Notes: a model not told the origin generated them from the letters alone. A stretch of 8,932 nucleotides of DNA from Alistipes sp. (GCA_017559685.1 JAFYQY010000215.1:1-8932), one strand, 5' to 3'; positions 1 to 6,318 are shown, numbered from the stretch's first letter. A program made the numbers and translations.

Positions 1-470
1 AGGTGCCAGCAGGTGTTGGCGAGGGTATGGCTTTGACCGTTTCGGGCAAGGGTAATGCGGCTCGTCGAGGCGGTGTCAATGGCGACTTGATTGTGGTTAT
101 TGAGGAGGAGCGTGATCCAGAGCTTGTTCGTGATGGCAACAACCTTATTCACAACCTCAATATCACCGTTGTAACAGCGATTCTTGGTGGCGAGGTCGAG
201 GTGCCAACCATCGAGGGTAAGGCGAAGATTAAGATTGCTCCGGGCACTCACTCGGGCAAGGTGTTGCGCCTTCGTGGCAAGGGTTTGCCTGATGTTAACG
301 GCTATGGTCGAGGCGATATCTTGGTAGTTGTGGACATCACAATCCCTACTTCGCTCACATCCGAGGAGAAGGAGTTGGTTAAGAAGTTGGCCGACAAACC
401 TCACTTCAAGGAGGCTGAGAGCGTTGACAAGCAGAATATTTTTGAGAGAATGAAGAGTTTCTTTAGGTAG
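1..470 (+). CDS. dnaJ: Chaperone protein DnaJ, C-terminal part (5' end outside window)
   Basis: DnaJ is the cytoplasmic Hsp40 co-chaperone that delivers unfolded clients to DnaK and stimulates its ATPase. The reading frame is open at the left edge. The GTG at position 3 is an internal valine of the VPAGV motif, not a start. The visible 156 or so residues cover the end of substrate-binding domain I (SGKGNAARRGG, then GDLIVVIEEE) and domain II with the family hallmarks LGGEVEVPTIEGK, KVLRLRGKGLP and GYGRGDILV. A short charged tail ends in MKSFFR. The J domain and the cysteine zinc-finger repeats lie upstream of the window; the strong match to full DnaJ, with NAARRGG, argues against the zinc-finger-less paralogue CbpA but does not exclude it. 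All seven proline codons avoid CCC, as expected for a well-expressed gene. The stop at 468-470 is followed by 38 bases before the next gene. Confidence 0.95.
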   Translation, partial: VPAGVGEGMALTVSGKGNAARRGGVNGDLIVVIEEERDPELVRDGNNLIHNLNITVVTAILGGEVEVPTIEGKAKIKIAPGTHSGKVLRLRGKGLPDVNGYGRGDILVVVDITIPTSLTSEEKELVKKLADKPHFKEAESVDKQNIFERMKSFFR

Positions 471-508
471 CAATCAAAGCATACTGAAGAGGATAACGAA
501 TAAAAGAT

Positions 509-907
509 ATGGGAATCTTTACACCGATAAAGAAGCACGCCAACAAGTTTCGTTACATACCACGCTACTACGACCCCGAGCAGGAGCGTCGTGACCAGCG
601 TCGTAAGGAGTTGCGAGGCACCTCGTCGCACGATGAGGGCGAGTACACTCCGGGTCAGTATATCCGCACCCAGCGTGAGGCTCGTCGATTGGCAAAGGAG
701 AACAAGAGTAAGAGCAAAATGCCGTCTGTAGTCTTCTTGATGTTGGTTGCTACGGCTGTGATTATCCTCTTTGCGCTTGTACCTCGCATTGTCGAGGTAT
801 TCTCTGCAAAGAAACCTACTGCCGAGGAGGTTCAGCAGAGAGATATCGAGGAGTTTAACCCATACACACCAATTACGATTGTACCAAACGATTATAAGGA
901 GGAGTAG
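509..907 (+). CDS. Small single-pass membrane protein of unknown function, upstream of mutL
   Basis: This 132-residue protein has no domain I can name. It is built as a basic, charged N-terminal half (residues 1-70, with RYIPRYYDPEQERR near 16-29 and many Arg/Lys/Glu, possibly helical at 24-37 and 55-70), one hydrophobic membrane segment at about residues 72-92, and an acidic C-terminal tail of about 40 residues ending PNDYKEE. Positive charge before the membrane segment predicts the N-terminal half in the cytoplasm and the tail in the periplasm. There is no signal peptide or lipobox. The ATG at 509 sits in an AT-rich context without a Shine-Dalgarno sequence, usual for Bacteroidota. The stop lies five bases before the mutL GTG, so the two are almost certainly cotranscribed and may be translationally coupled. 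From memory, short proteins with a similar PRYYDPE-like N-terminus occur near mutL in other Bacteroidales. That the gene is real is well supported by length, composition and position; its function is unknown. Confidence 0.85.
   Translation: MGIFTPIKKHANKFRYIPRYYDPEQERRDQRRKELRGTSSHDEGEYTPGQYIRTQREARRLAKENKSKSKMPSVVFLMLVATAVIILFALVPRIVEVFSAKKPTAEEVQQRDIEEFNPYTPITIVPNDYKEE
896..904 (+). promoter_or_regulatory. Possible Shine-Dalgarno sequence for mutL
   Basis: AAGGAGGAG lies 8 bases before the GTG at 913, an ideal Shine-Dalgarno match and spacing. It is embedded in the last codons (Lys-Glu-Glu) of the upstream gene, so it may be a by-product of coding. Most Bacteroidota genes, including the others here, lack such a site. 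It could help initiation at the weaker GTG codon. Confidence 0.35.
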
Positions 908-912
908 AAAAG

Positions 913-2775
913 GTGGCAGATTGCATTAAGTTACTACCCGAGATTGTTGCCAACCAGATTAAGGCTGGCGAGGTTGTCGAGTCCCCTTCATCGGTGGTGA
1001 AGGAGATGATGGAGAACGCTATAGACGCAGGCGCAACCGAGGTTACGGTTAATTTCGTAAACGGCGGTCGTGACCTTGTGCAGATTATCGATAACGGACG
1101 AGGAATGTCGCCCGTGGATGCTCGTATGGCCTTCGAGTGCCACGCAACGAGCAAGATTTCGTCGTTGGACGATATCTACGCTCTGCACACCTTTGGTTTC
1201 CGTGGCGAGGCGTTGTCTTCGATTTCGGCTGTGTCGCAGGTGGAGCTTCTCACCCGTCAGGCCGACTGCGAGGTGGGCACACAGACCATCATCAACGGTG
1301 GCGAGTTCGTGTCGCAGACACCCATAGCTACCGAGGTGGGCTCGCAGTTCTTGGTGCGCAACCTCTTCTATAACACCCCTGCACGTCGTAAGTTTATCAA
1401 CAGCAAGGAGTCGTCGCTCTCGTCGGATATTAAACGAGAGTTCCGTCGTGTGGCGCTCTGCCACCCCGAGGTCTCTTGTACGTTGATGAACAACAGTGCA
1501 CCAATCTATCTCTTGCCCGCATCGTCGCTCGTAGAGCGCATCGTGGGCGTTATGGGCAACGCCACAAGACGCAACTTGTTGGAGGTGGATGTCGAGACCA
1601 CTATCGCCTCGATTAAGGGCTATGTTGGTCGCCCCGAGACAGCACGCAACAACTCGAGCGAGCAGTATATGTTCGTTAATGGTCGTTTCTTCCGCTCGCC
1701 ATATCTTAATAAGGCGGTGACGAAGGCCTACGAGAAGCTTATTCCCGAGAAGGCATATCCTACATTCTTCCTCTATATTACGGTCGATACCGAGCGTGTG
1801 GATGTGAATGTTCACGCCCAGAAGACCGAGGTTAAGTTTGCCGACAACGACGCTATATGGCAGATTCTCAACGCCGCCGTGCGTGAGACCCTCGCCAAGA
1901 GTGGAGCGATGCCGCTTATCGACTTCGAGGCGGAGAATTTGGTCGATATACCTGTTGCTACGCAGGGCGTAAGCTATGCCGAGCCTCGTGCAACAACCAA
2001 AGATAACTACAATCCGTTTGCCGAGGACTACGGCTCGGAGGAGAGTGAGACTCTCGCTTCTGGTGGCAGTTGGTCGGCTATACCAAAGCTCTCGGATGAG
2101 TTTGCCATCACTCCGTCGGATATCTTCGGAGGCGATAGGGCTACCGATAACGACTTCGAATACTTCGAGGCGAGCGAGGGCGAGGAGCAACTTCTCGACT
2201 TGGGCGTTGAGAGCCGTGAGGAGCCGTCGAGCGTAAATCTCTGCTGTGGTCGCTACGCAGTGGCAACCTTCCCGTCGAAGATGCTGGTTGTCGATTTGGC
2301 GAGAGCTCGTGAGCGCTTGCTCTACAACCACTACGCTGCGTCGTTGCAGAGTGGTCACACCGTGTCGCAACAACTCCTGTTCCCCGAGTTGCTCACTTTG
2401 ACCGAGGAGGAGTACGACTTGGTCGAGGAGTATGCAGTAGACTTCGCAGCTCTCGGCTTCGATATCAAGGCGCAGGGTGCAAATACCATCGAGGTGTTTG
2501 GTATCCCTGCCGATGTACATACCGAGCAGTTGGATAGAGCGGTCTACGATTTGTTGCAGAGTCTCAAGTTGCCGCAGTCGGCTGTGGAGTTGCGTCGCAA
2601 CGCCTTGGCGCAGACCTTGGCACATAGCGAGGCTGTGGGTGCTGTTCGCTTCTCGCAGGATGATGCCGAGCGATTGACTATGCAGATTTTGGCCTCGGGC
2701 GATAGCTACACTCCGTCGGGCAAGCGTATTGTGTCGGCGTGGGCATCGTCAGAAATTAAGAATTTATTTGACTAG
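913..2775 (+). CDS. mutL: DNA mismatch repair protein MutL
   Basis: MutL is the ATP-driven matchmaker that links MutS mismatch recognition to strand incision and removal in the cytoplasm. The GTG start is chosen because translation from it gives MADCIKLLPEIVANQI, matching the usual MutL N-terminus with nothing missing. The N-terminal GHKL ATPase domain is intact: NQIKAGEVVESP (14-25), KEMMENAIDAG with the expected catalytic Glu31 and Mg-binding Asn35, DNGRGM (60-65), HATSKI (77-82) and FGFRGEALSS (94-103). The transducer domain ends in VDVNVHAQKTEVKF, with the conserved ATP-contacting lysine at Lys304. An acidic, low-complexity linker covers about 330-435. The C-terminal dimerisation domain spans about 440-620. 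In it the endonuclease metal motif DQHAxxExxxxE reads DLARARERLLYN (461-472), and a TPSGKRI stretch (600-606) stands where nickase MutLs have CPHGRP. The protein is therefore probably not a nicking endonuclease. Its length of 620 is normal. It sits between the small membrane protein (5-base gap) and a rhomboid gene (8-base gap). Confidence 0.97.
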   Translation: MADCIKLLPEIVANQIKAGEVVESPSSVVKEMMENAIDAGATEVTVNFVNGGRDLVQIIDNGRGMSPVDARMAFECHATSKISSLDDIYALHTFGFRGEALSSISAVSQVELLTRQADCEVGTQTIINGGEFVSQTPIATEVGSQFLVRNLFYNTPARRKFINSKESSLSSDIKREFRRVALCHPEVSCTLMNNSAPIYLLPASSLVERIVGVMGNATRRNLLEVDVETTIASIKGYVGRPETARNNSSEQYMFVNGRFFRSPYLNKAVTKAYEKLIPEKAYPTFFLYITVDTERVDVNVHAQKTEVKFADNDAIWQILNAAVRETLAKSGAMPLIDFEAENLVDIPVATQGVSYAEPRATTKDNYNPFAEDYGSEESETLASGGSWSAIPKLSDEFAITPSDIFGGDRATDNDFEYFEASEGEEQLLDLGVESREEPSSVNLCCGRYAVATFPSKMLVVDLARARERLLYNHYAASLQSGHTVSQQLLFPELLTLTEEEYDLVEEYAVDFAALGFDIKAQGANTIEVFGIPADVHTEQLDRAVYDLLQSLKLPQSAVELRRNALAQTLAHSEAVGAVRFSQDDAERLTMQILASGDSYTPSGKRIVSAWASSEIKNLFD

Positions 2776-2783
2776 AAAGCACT

Positions 2784-3401
2784 ATGAATCCATATTTCAA
2801 GACACCCCCTGTGGTGAAAAACCTTCTTATTGTCAACTGCTTGGTCTACCTTGCGGTGCAACTTATACCCGAAGTAAACCACTTCTGTGAGGAGTATATG
2901 CAGTTGTGGTGGACAAACGTCCCTCAATATCCGGATTTTCATAGCTACCAATTCATTACATATATGTTCCTCCACGCCGACCTTGGCCACCTCTTCGGAA
3001 ATATGTTTGCGTTGTGGATGTTCGGCCGCACCTTGGAGTACGAGATAGGCTCGAAACGATTTTTGATATACTATCTGGTTTGTGGTGTTGGTGCAGCGTT
3101 GATACAGATGGGTGTTGCCTCGATTTTTGGCGAGAACTTGACACTCCTCGGAGCCTCGGGCGCAGTTATGGGAGTGCTCTTGGCGTTTGGTCTTATGCAC
3201 CCGAACAATATGATATATGTTATGCCGTTGCCATTCCCTATTAAGGCGAAGTGGTTTGTTATCGGCTACGCCGTGTTGGAGCTTTTGCTCGGAAGTTCGG
3301 GTTTGGATACGGGTGTCGCACACTTTGCCCATATCGGCGGTATGCTGTGGGGCTTGGTGCTGTTGCTTGTGTGGAAGAAACAGGGAAAGATATACTTCTA
3401 A
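2784..3401 (+). CDS. Rhomboid family intramembrane serine protease
   Basis: Rhomboids cut single-pass membrane proteins inside the lipid bilayer with a Ser-His dyad. This 205-residue protein has the minimal six-helix bacterial core and no extra cytoplasmic domain. Hydrophobic segments are visible near residues 12-29, 56-80, 92-114, 120-138, 157-170 and 182-197. The oxyanion-side motif HLFGN gives His69 and Asn73. The nucleophile is Ser125 in GASGAVMG, and the catalytic base is His183 in AHFAHIGG, so all active-site residues are present and an active protease is expected. The region between segments 1 and 2 (residues about 30-55) is the usual L1 loop, rich in aromatic residues (LWWTNVPQYPDF). 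The C-terminus ends with basic residues (WKKQGK), consistent with a cytoplasmic end. The ATG follows the mutL stop by 8 bases with no Shine-Dalgarno sequence, and the gene is followed after 9 bases by the EEP-domain gene, so it is probably in the same operon. The substrate is unknown. Confidence 0.95.
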   Translation: MNPYFKTPPVVKNLLIVNCLVYLAVQLIPEVNHFCEEYMQLWWTNVPQYPDFHSYQFITYMFLHADLGHLFGNMFALWMFGRTLEYEIGSKRFLIYYLVCGVGAALIQMGVASIFGENLTLLGASGAVMGVLLAFGLMHPNNMIYVMPLPFPIKAKWFVIGYAVLELLLGSSGLDTGVAHFAHIGGMLWGLVLLLVWKKQGKIYF

Positions 3402-3410
3402 AGCGGGGTT

Positions 3411-4529
3411 ATGGCTGAATACTACTCAAATAGCACAAGTCGCAAGAAGAGTCGTCGACGCAAAGTCTACAGCGGAAAGGAGCTTGCCATTCTGTTGCTC
3501 GACGTTGTGGCGACAATCGCTATGGCGGTGCTTATTTTCAGTACCGTGGCGATTCTTGTGTGCCAACACATCTCGCCCGAGAAGAGTGGTATTCTTTCGG
3601 TTATGTCGCTCGGTGCACCGATTATCTACCTGCTCGATATCGTCGTGATGCTCTATTGGGTGGTGCGTTGGCGTTGGTATCGTGCCTGGGCAATGATTTT
3701 TGTTGTGGCGTTAGGACTATTCTACCTGTCACGCTACTACAAAGTCTCTTTCGACCGTGAGTACGCCGTTAAGTACAACGAACGAGAGTATATCAAGGTT
3801 ATGACCTACAATGTTCTCGAAGGCAAGAAGCCCGAGTTGCTGACCTATGTCAAGGCGCAAAAACCCGACATCCTCTGCGTGCAGGAGATGACAATAGGTT
3901 GCGATAATTGGAATGCCTTGACCGAGACCTATAAATCGACCTACAAACCAAATGTGGCTACGGGTGGAAATCAGATTTTGACGAAATATAAGATTCTCCG
4001 TAGTGGCGAAATTGGCGACCTGCCGAGAAGAACTGCCACCTGGGCAGACCTCTTGATAACGGGCGATACGGTGAGGGTTGTGAGCCTGCACCTTCAATCG
4101 ACCGCTATTCGCCCCGAGGACACCAAGTTCCTCGAGGGTCACGAGTATATCCACGACAAAGAGCGAGAGAGCAAGATGCGCAGTATCGTGGGTCGTCTCA
4201 CAGAGAATAATCGTGAGCGTGCAAAACAGGCGGAGTGCGTTGCCGATTTCTTGGCAAAAACGCCATATAAGACTATCGTGTGTGGCGACTTCAACGATGT
4301 GCCACTCTCATACACCTATCAAACTATAACCGACAATCTCGACGATGCCTTCTCGCAGAAGGCAAATGGCTTTGCCTACACCTACAACACCAAATATCGA
4401 CTCTTGCGTATCGACCATATCTTGGTTTCGCCGTCGATTGAGGTTGTGTCGTACGATGTCGATAACGAAATAGAGCTATCCGATCACTATCCTGTAATTT
4501 CGAGGTTGAAGATCGAGCCTAATCTATAA
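3411..4529 (+). CDS. Membrane-anchored endonuclease/exonuclease/phosphatase (EEP) family protein
   Basis: This 372-residue protein fuses three N-terminal membrane helices (about residues 25-51, 62-86 and 92-107) to a C-terminal EEP-fold domain (about 127-370). The fold is shared by DNase I, exonuclease III, inositol phosphatases and sphingomyelinases. Catalytic and metal positions are recognisable: Asn134 in MTYNVLEG, Glu159 in DILCVQEM, His227 in SLHLQS, Asp293 and Asn295 in GDFND, Asp335 in RIDHILVS, and Asp358-His359 in SDHYPV, so it should be catalytically competent. The very basic N-terminus (RKKSRRRK) should stay in the cytoplasm, and the loop after helix 2 (RWRWYR) is also basic. With an odd number of helices this places the enzyme domain in the periplasm. 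The substrate could be a phospholipid, phosphosugar or nucleic acid; the sequence does not decide. A 40-residue charged insertion (about 232-272) sits between the His227 strand and the GDFND motif. The start lies 9 bases after the rhomboid stop. Confidence 0.92.
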   Translation: MAEYYSNSTSRKKSRRRKVYSGKELAILLLDVVATIAMAVLIFSTVAILVCQHISPEKSGILSVMSLGAPIIYLLDIVVMLYWVVRWRWYRAWAMIFVVALGLFYLSRYYKVSFDREYAVKYNEREYIKVMTYNVLEGKKPELLTYVKAQKPDILCVQEMTIGCDNWNALTETYKSTYKPNVATGGNQILTKYKILRSGEIGDLPRRTATWADLLITGDTVRVVSLHLQSTAIRPEDTKFLEGHEYIHDKERESKMRSIVGRLTENNRERAKQAECVADFLAKTPYKTIVCGDFNDVPLSYTYQTITDNLDDAFSQKANGFAYTYNTKYRLLRIDHILVSPSIEVVSYDVDNEIELSDHYPVISRLKIEPNL

Positions 4530-4565
4530 CGAAAACATTCAACAAAACCTTAAATAATAAACACT
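4530..4565 (+). other. Short AT-rich leader before the hexosaminidase gene
   Basis: This 36-base gap is A-rich (ending in AAATAATAAACACT before the ATG), typical of Bacteroidota translation starts. I see no hairpin terminator and no convincing Bacteroidota promoter (TTTG with TAnnTTTG), so it is unclear whether the hexosaminidase is read from the upstream genes or from a promoter within the preceding gene. Confidence 0.4.
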
Positions 4566-6173
4566 ATGAAGAGATTTACTTTGATTTTGACGGCGTTGTT
4601 TGCCGTGACCGTTTTGTCGGCTCAGACCGTACAGACCGTAATCGTACCTCGCCCTATGGAGGCGACAGCAGTAAAGGGTGCCTACACCGTAACTGCTAAG
4701 AGCGTAGTTGCTGTTACCGACGCCGAGTTGGTACGCCCTGCCGAGTTGTTTGTTGCCTATGTCGAGAAGGACTTGGGCGCAAAGCTCGAGGTTAAGGAGG
4801 CGAAGAAGGGTGCTATCCTTCTCTCGCTCGACAAGTCGCTTGCAAGCGAGGAGTACACACTCAACATTTCGTCGAAGGGTGTACAGATCGTAGGTGGTAC
4901 TCCATCGGCAGTATTCTACGGCTTGCAGAGCCTTCGTCAGTTGGTTGCAGCAGGCGAGGCAACCAAGAAGGGTGTCAAGGTGCAGGGTATTGCTATCAAG
5001 GATAAGCCGCTTCTCGGTCACCGTGGCGCTATGCTCGACGTATGTCGCTACTTCTACACCGTAGACGAGGTTAAGCAGTTTATCGAGATTATGGCAATCC
5101 ACAAGCTCAACCGCTTCCACTGGCACTTGACCGAGGATCAGGGCTGGCGTATCGAGATTAAGAAGTATCCTAAGCTCGTTGAGATTGGCTCGAAGCGTAA
5201 GGAGACTATCATCGGCCACAACCGCTACTCGAAGATTTACGACGGAACACCTCACGGTGGTTACTACACTCACGAGGAGATTAAGGATATCGTGAAGTTT
5301 GCTGCAGAGCGCTACATCGAGGTTATCCCTGAGATCGATATGCCTGGTCATATGGTTGCCGCTTTGGCATCGTACCCACACCTCGGTTGTCGTGACGAGA
5401 AGTTCGAGGTTCGCACCCGCTGGGGTATCAGCAAGGATGTCCTCTGCCCAGGTAAGGAGTCTACCTTTGAGTTTATCGAGGGCGTTTTGTCGGAGGTTGT
5501 AGAGCTCTTCCCATCGCAGTATATCCACTACGGAGGCGACGAGAGCCCACGTCACCGTTGGAAGGAGTGCCCACTCTGCCAGAAGCGTATTCAGGAGGAG
5601 GGCTTGAAGGATGAGCACGAGTTGCAGAGCTACTTTATGCACCGTGTAGAGAAGTTCCTCGCAAAGCACAACCGCAAGGTTATCGGCTGGGATGAGATCA
5701 TCTACGGCGGTATCAACAAGAGCGCAACCATTATGTTGTGGAACGATAAGAATCGTGAGAAGGCTGTTTCGCTCGGCAACGATGTGATTCTCACTCCTAA
5801 GTACTACTGCTATATGGACTACTATCAGACAAACCGTCCACTCAGCAACAAGGAGGGCTTGATGATTCACGAGAAGCGTATCCTTACACTCCGCAAGGCT
5901 TACAGCCTCAACCCATACGAGTTCTTGCAGCCAAGCGAGTATGGCCGTATCAAGGGTGTTCAGGCAAACTTGTGGACTGAGTATGTACCTAACTTCCAGG
6001 AGGTGCAGCTCAACCTCTTACCTCGTATGGCAGCTATTGCCGAGGTGGGTTGGACTATTGGTGAGCGCAACTTCGACGAGTTCTCTGTTCGTATGCACCA
6101 CTTGCGTAAGCTCTACGACAAGAACGGCATTCTTTATGCGCCGTACTTCTTCAACGGCACTGACGAGAAGTAG
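4566..6173 (+). CDS. Exported beta-N-acetylhexosaminidase, glycoside hydrolase family 20
   Basis: GH20 enzymes remove terminal beta-linked GlcNAc or GalNAc from glycans by substrate-assisted catalysis. The 535-residue protein starts with a clear signal peptide (MKRFTLILTALFAVTVLSA, likely cleaved before Gln20). There is no lipobox cysteine, so the mature enzyme should be periplasmic or released. Residues about 25-135 form the GH20b-type N-terminal domain. The catalytic barrel follows from about 148: HRGAMLDVCR, NRFHWHLTEDQGWR (182-195), IPEIDMPGH (254-262), then HYGGDESP with the catalytic Asp325-Glu326 pair, GWDEI (374-378), MLWN (390-393), GVQANLWTEY (464-473) and AEVGW (492-496). It ends soon after the barrel, so it lacks the extra C-terminal carbohydrate-binding domains of many Bacteroidota GH20 proteins of 650 residues or more. 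No SusC/SusD genes are nearby. Its 21 proline codons include no CCC, unlike mutL, which suggests stronger expression. The stop is doubled (TAGTAG). Likely targets are host mucin or glycoprotein glycans or chitooligosaccharides; specificity cannot be read from the sequence. Confidence 0.96.
   Translation: MKRFTLILTALFAVTVLSAQTVQTVIVPRPMEATAVKGAYTVTAKSVVAVTDAELVRPAELFVAYVEKDLGAKLEVKEAKKGAILLSLDKSLASEEYTLNISSKGVQIVGGTPSAVFYGLQSLRQLVAAGEATKKGVKVQGIAIKDKPLLGHRGAMLDVCRYFYTVDEVKQFIEIMAIHKLNRFHWHLTEDQGWRIEIKKYPKLVEIGSKRKETIIGHNRYSKIYDGTPHGGYYTHEEIKDIVKFAAERYIEVIPEIDMPGHMVAALASYPHLGCRDEKFEVRTRWGISKDVLCPGKESTFEFIEGVLSEVVELFPSQYIHYGGDESPRHRWKECPLCQKRIQEEGLKDEHELQSYFMHRVEKFLAKHNRKVIGWDEIIYGGINKSATIMLWNDKNREKAVSLGNDVILTPKYYCYMDYYQTNRPLSNKEGLMIHEKRILTLRKAYSLNPYEFLQPSEYGRIKGVQANLWTEYVPNFQEVQLNLLPRMAAIAEVGWTIGERNFDEFSVRMHHLRKLYDKNGILYAPYFFNGTDEK
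4623..4640 (+). repeat. In-frame 9-base tandem duplication at the mature N-terminus of the hexosaminidase
   Basis: CAGACCGTA occurs twice without a gap and encodes Gln-Thr-Val twice (residues 20-25), directly after the predicted signal peptidase site. It is a perfect short tandem repeat that could gain or lose units without shifting the frame. Confidence 0.8.
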
Positions 6174-6177
6174 TAGC

Positions 6178-6256
6178 AAACTCTGAAAAGGGTATTTTGT
6201 TAGTGGAGAGTTAGGGCGGAAATATGAACTCTCGCCCCTAGCGTCTCTCCCCCTAA
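6178..6256 (+). repeat. Overlapping inverted repeats downstream of the hexosaminidase gene
   Basis: GAGAGTT (6206-6212) is perfectly complementary to AACTCTC (6227-6233), forming a 7-pair stem with a 14-base loop. Its AGAGTT part can instead pair with AACTCT upstream (6179-6184). GGGCG (6214-6218) can pair with CGCCC (6233-6237), and TTAGGG (6211-6216) with CCCTAA (6251-6256). These pairings exclude one another. Two related C-rich stretches, CTCTCGCCCCTA (6229-6240) and CTCTCCCCCTA (6245-6255), form an imperfect direct repeat. No T run directly follows a stem, so this is not a textbook terminator, although it may end or stabilise the hexosaminidase transcript. The complementarity is certain; a biological role is not. 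Confidence 0.45.
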
Positions 6257-6277
6257 TATTTTAATTTAAAAAAGCCG

Positions 6278-6305
6278 ATGGCTAATGGCTAAAAGCTAAT
6301 AGCTC
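6278..6305 (+). repeat. Four tandem 7-base units just upstream of uvrB
   Basis: The units are ATGGCTA, ATGGCTA, AAAGCTA and ATAGCTC, in register and without gaps. The first two are identical and the others keep the GCT core. The 3' half also contains an 11-base dyad, AGCTA-A-TAGCT (6294-6304). The array lies 14 to 41 bases before the uvrB start, within the probable promoter or leader. It could be an operator for a DNA-binding protein, a dispersed intergenic repeat element or a slippage product. Confidence 0.6.
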
Positions 6306-6318
6306 TACTTTTTTAAGA

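Noticed and set aside
3..5. GTG at position 3 as a start codon
   Set aside because: It encodes the valine of the internal VPAGV motif of DnaJ; the J and zinc-finger domains must lie upstream.
988..2625. Long minus-strand open frame of 545 codons opposite mutL
   Set aside because: The translation has no recognisable domain and is rich in Leu, His and Arg, as expected when the antisense of GAG- and AAG-rich coding sequence lacks stops. The plus strand encodes an unambiguous MutL.
3217..3648. Plus-strand open frame spanning the rhomboid and EEP genes in another frame
   Set aside because: The Cys/Arg/Trp-rich translation is typical of out-of-frame reading, and it overlaps two well-supported genes.
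4539..5870. Minus-strand open frame of 443 codons opposite the hexosaminidase
   Set aside because: Same codon-bias shadow: low-complexity Leu/Val-rich translation, no family motif, and fully overlapped by a convincing GH20 gene.
6190..6318. Search for a Bacteroidota promoter (TTTG with TAnnTTTG) or SOS box upstream of uvrB
   Set aside because: Only partial matches (TTTG at 6196-6199, TACTTTTT at 6306-6313) with wrong spacing or imperfect cores; not enough to annotate.
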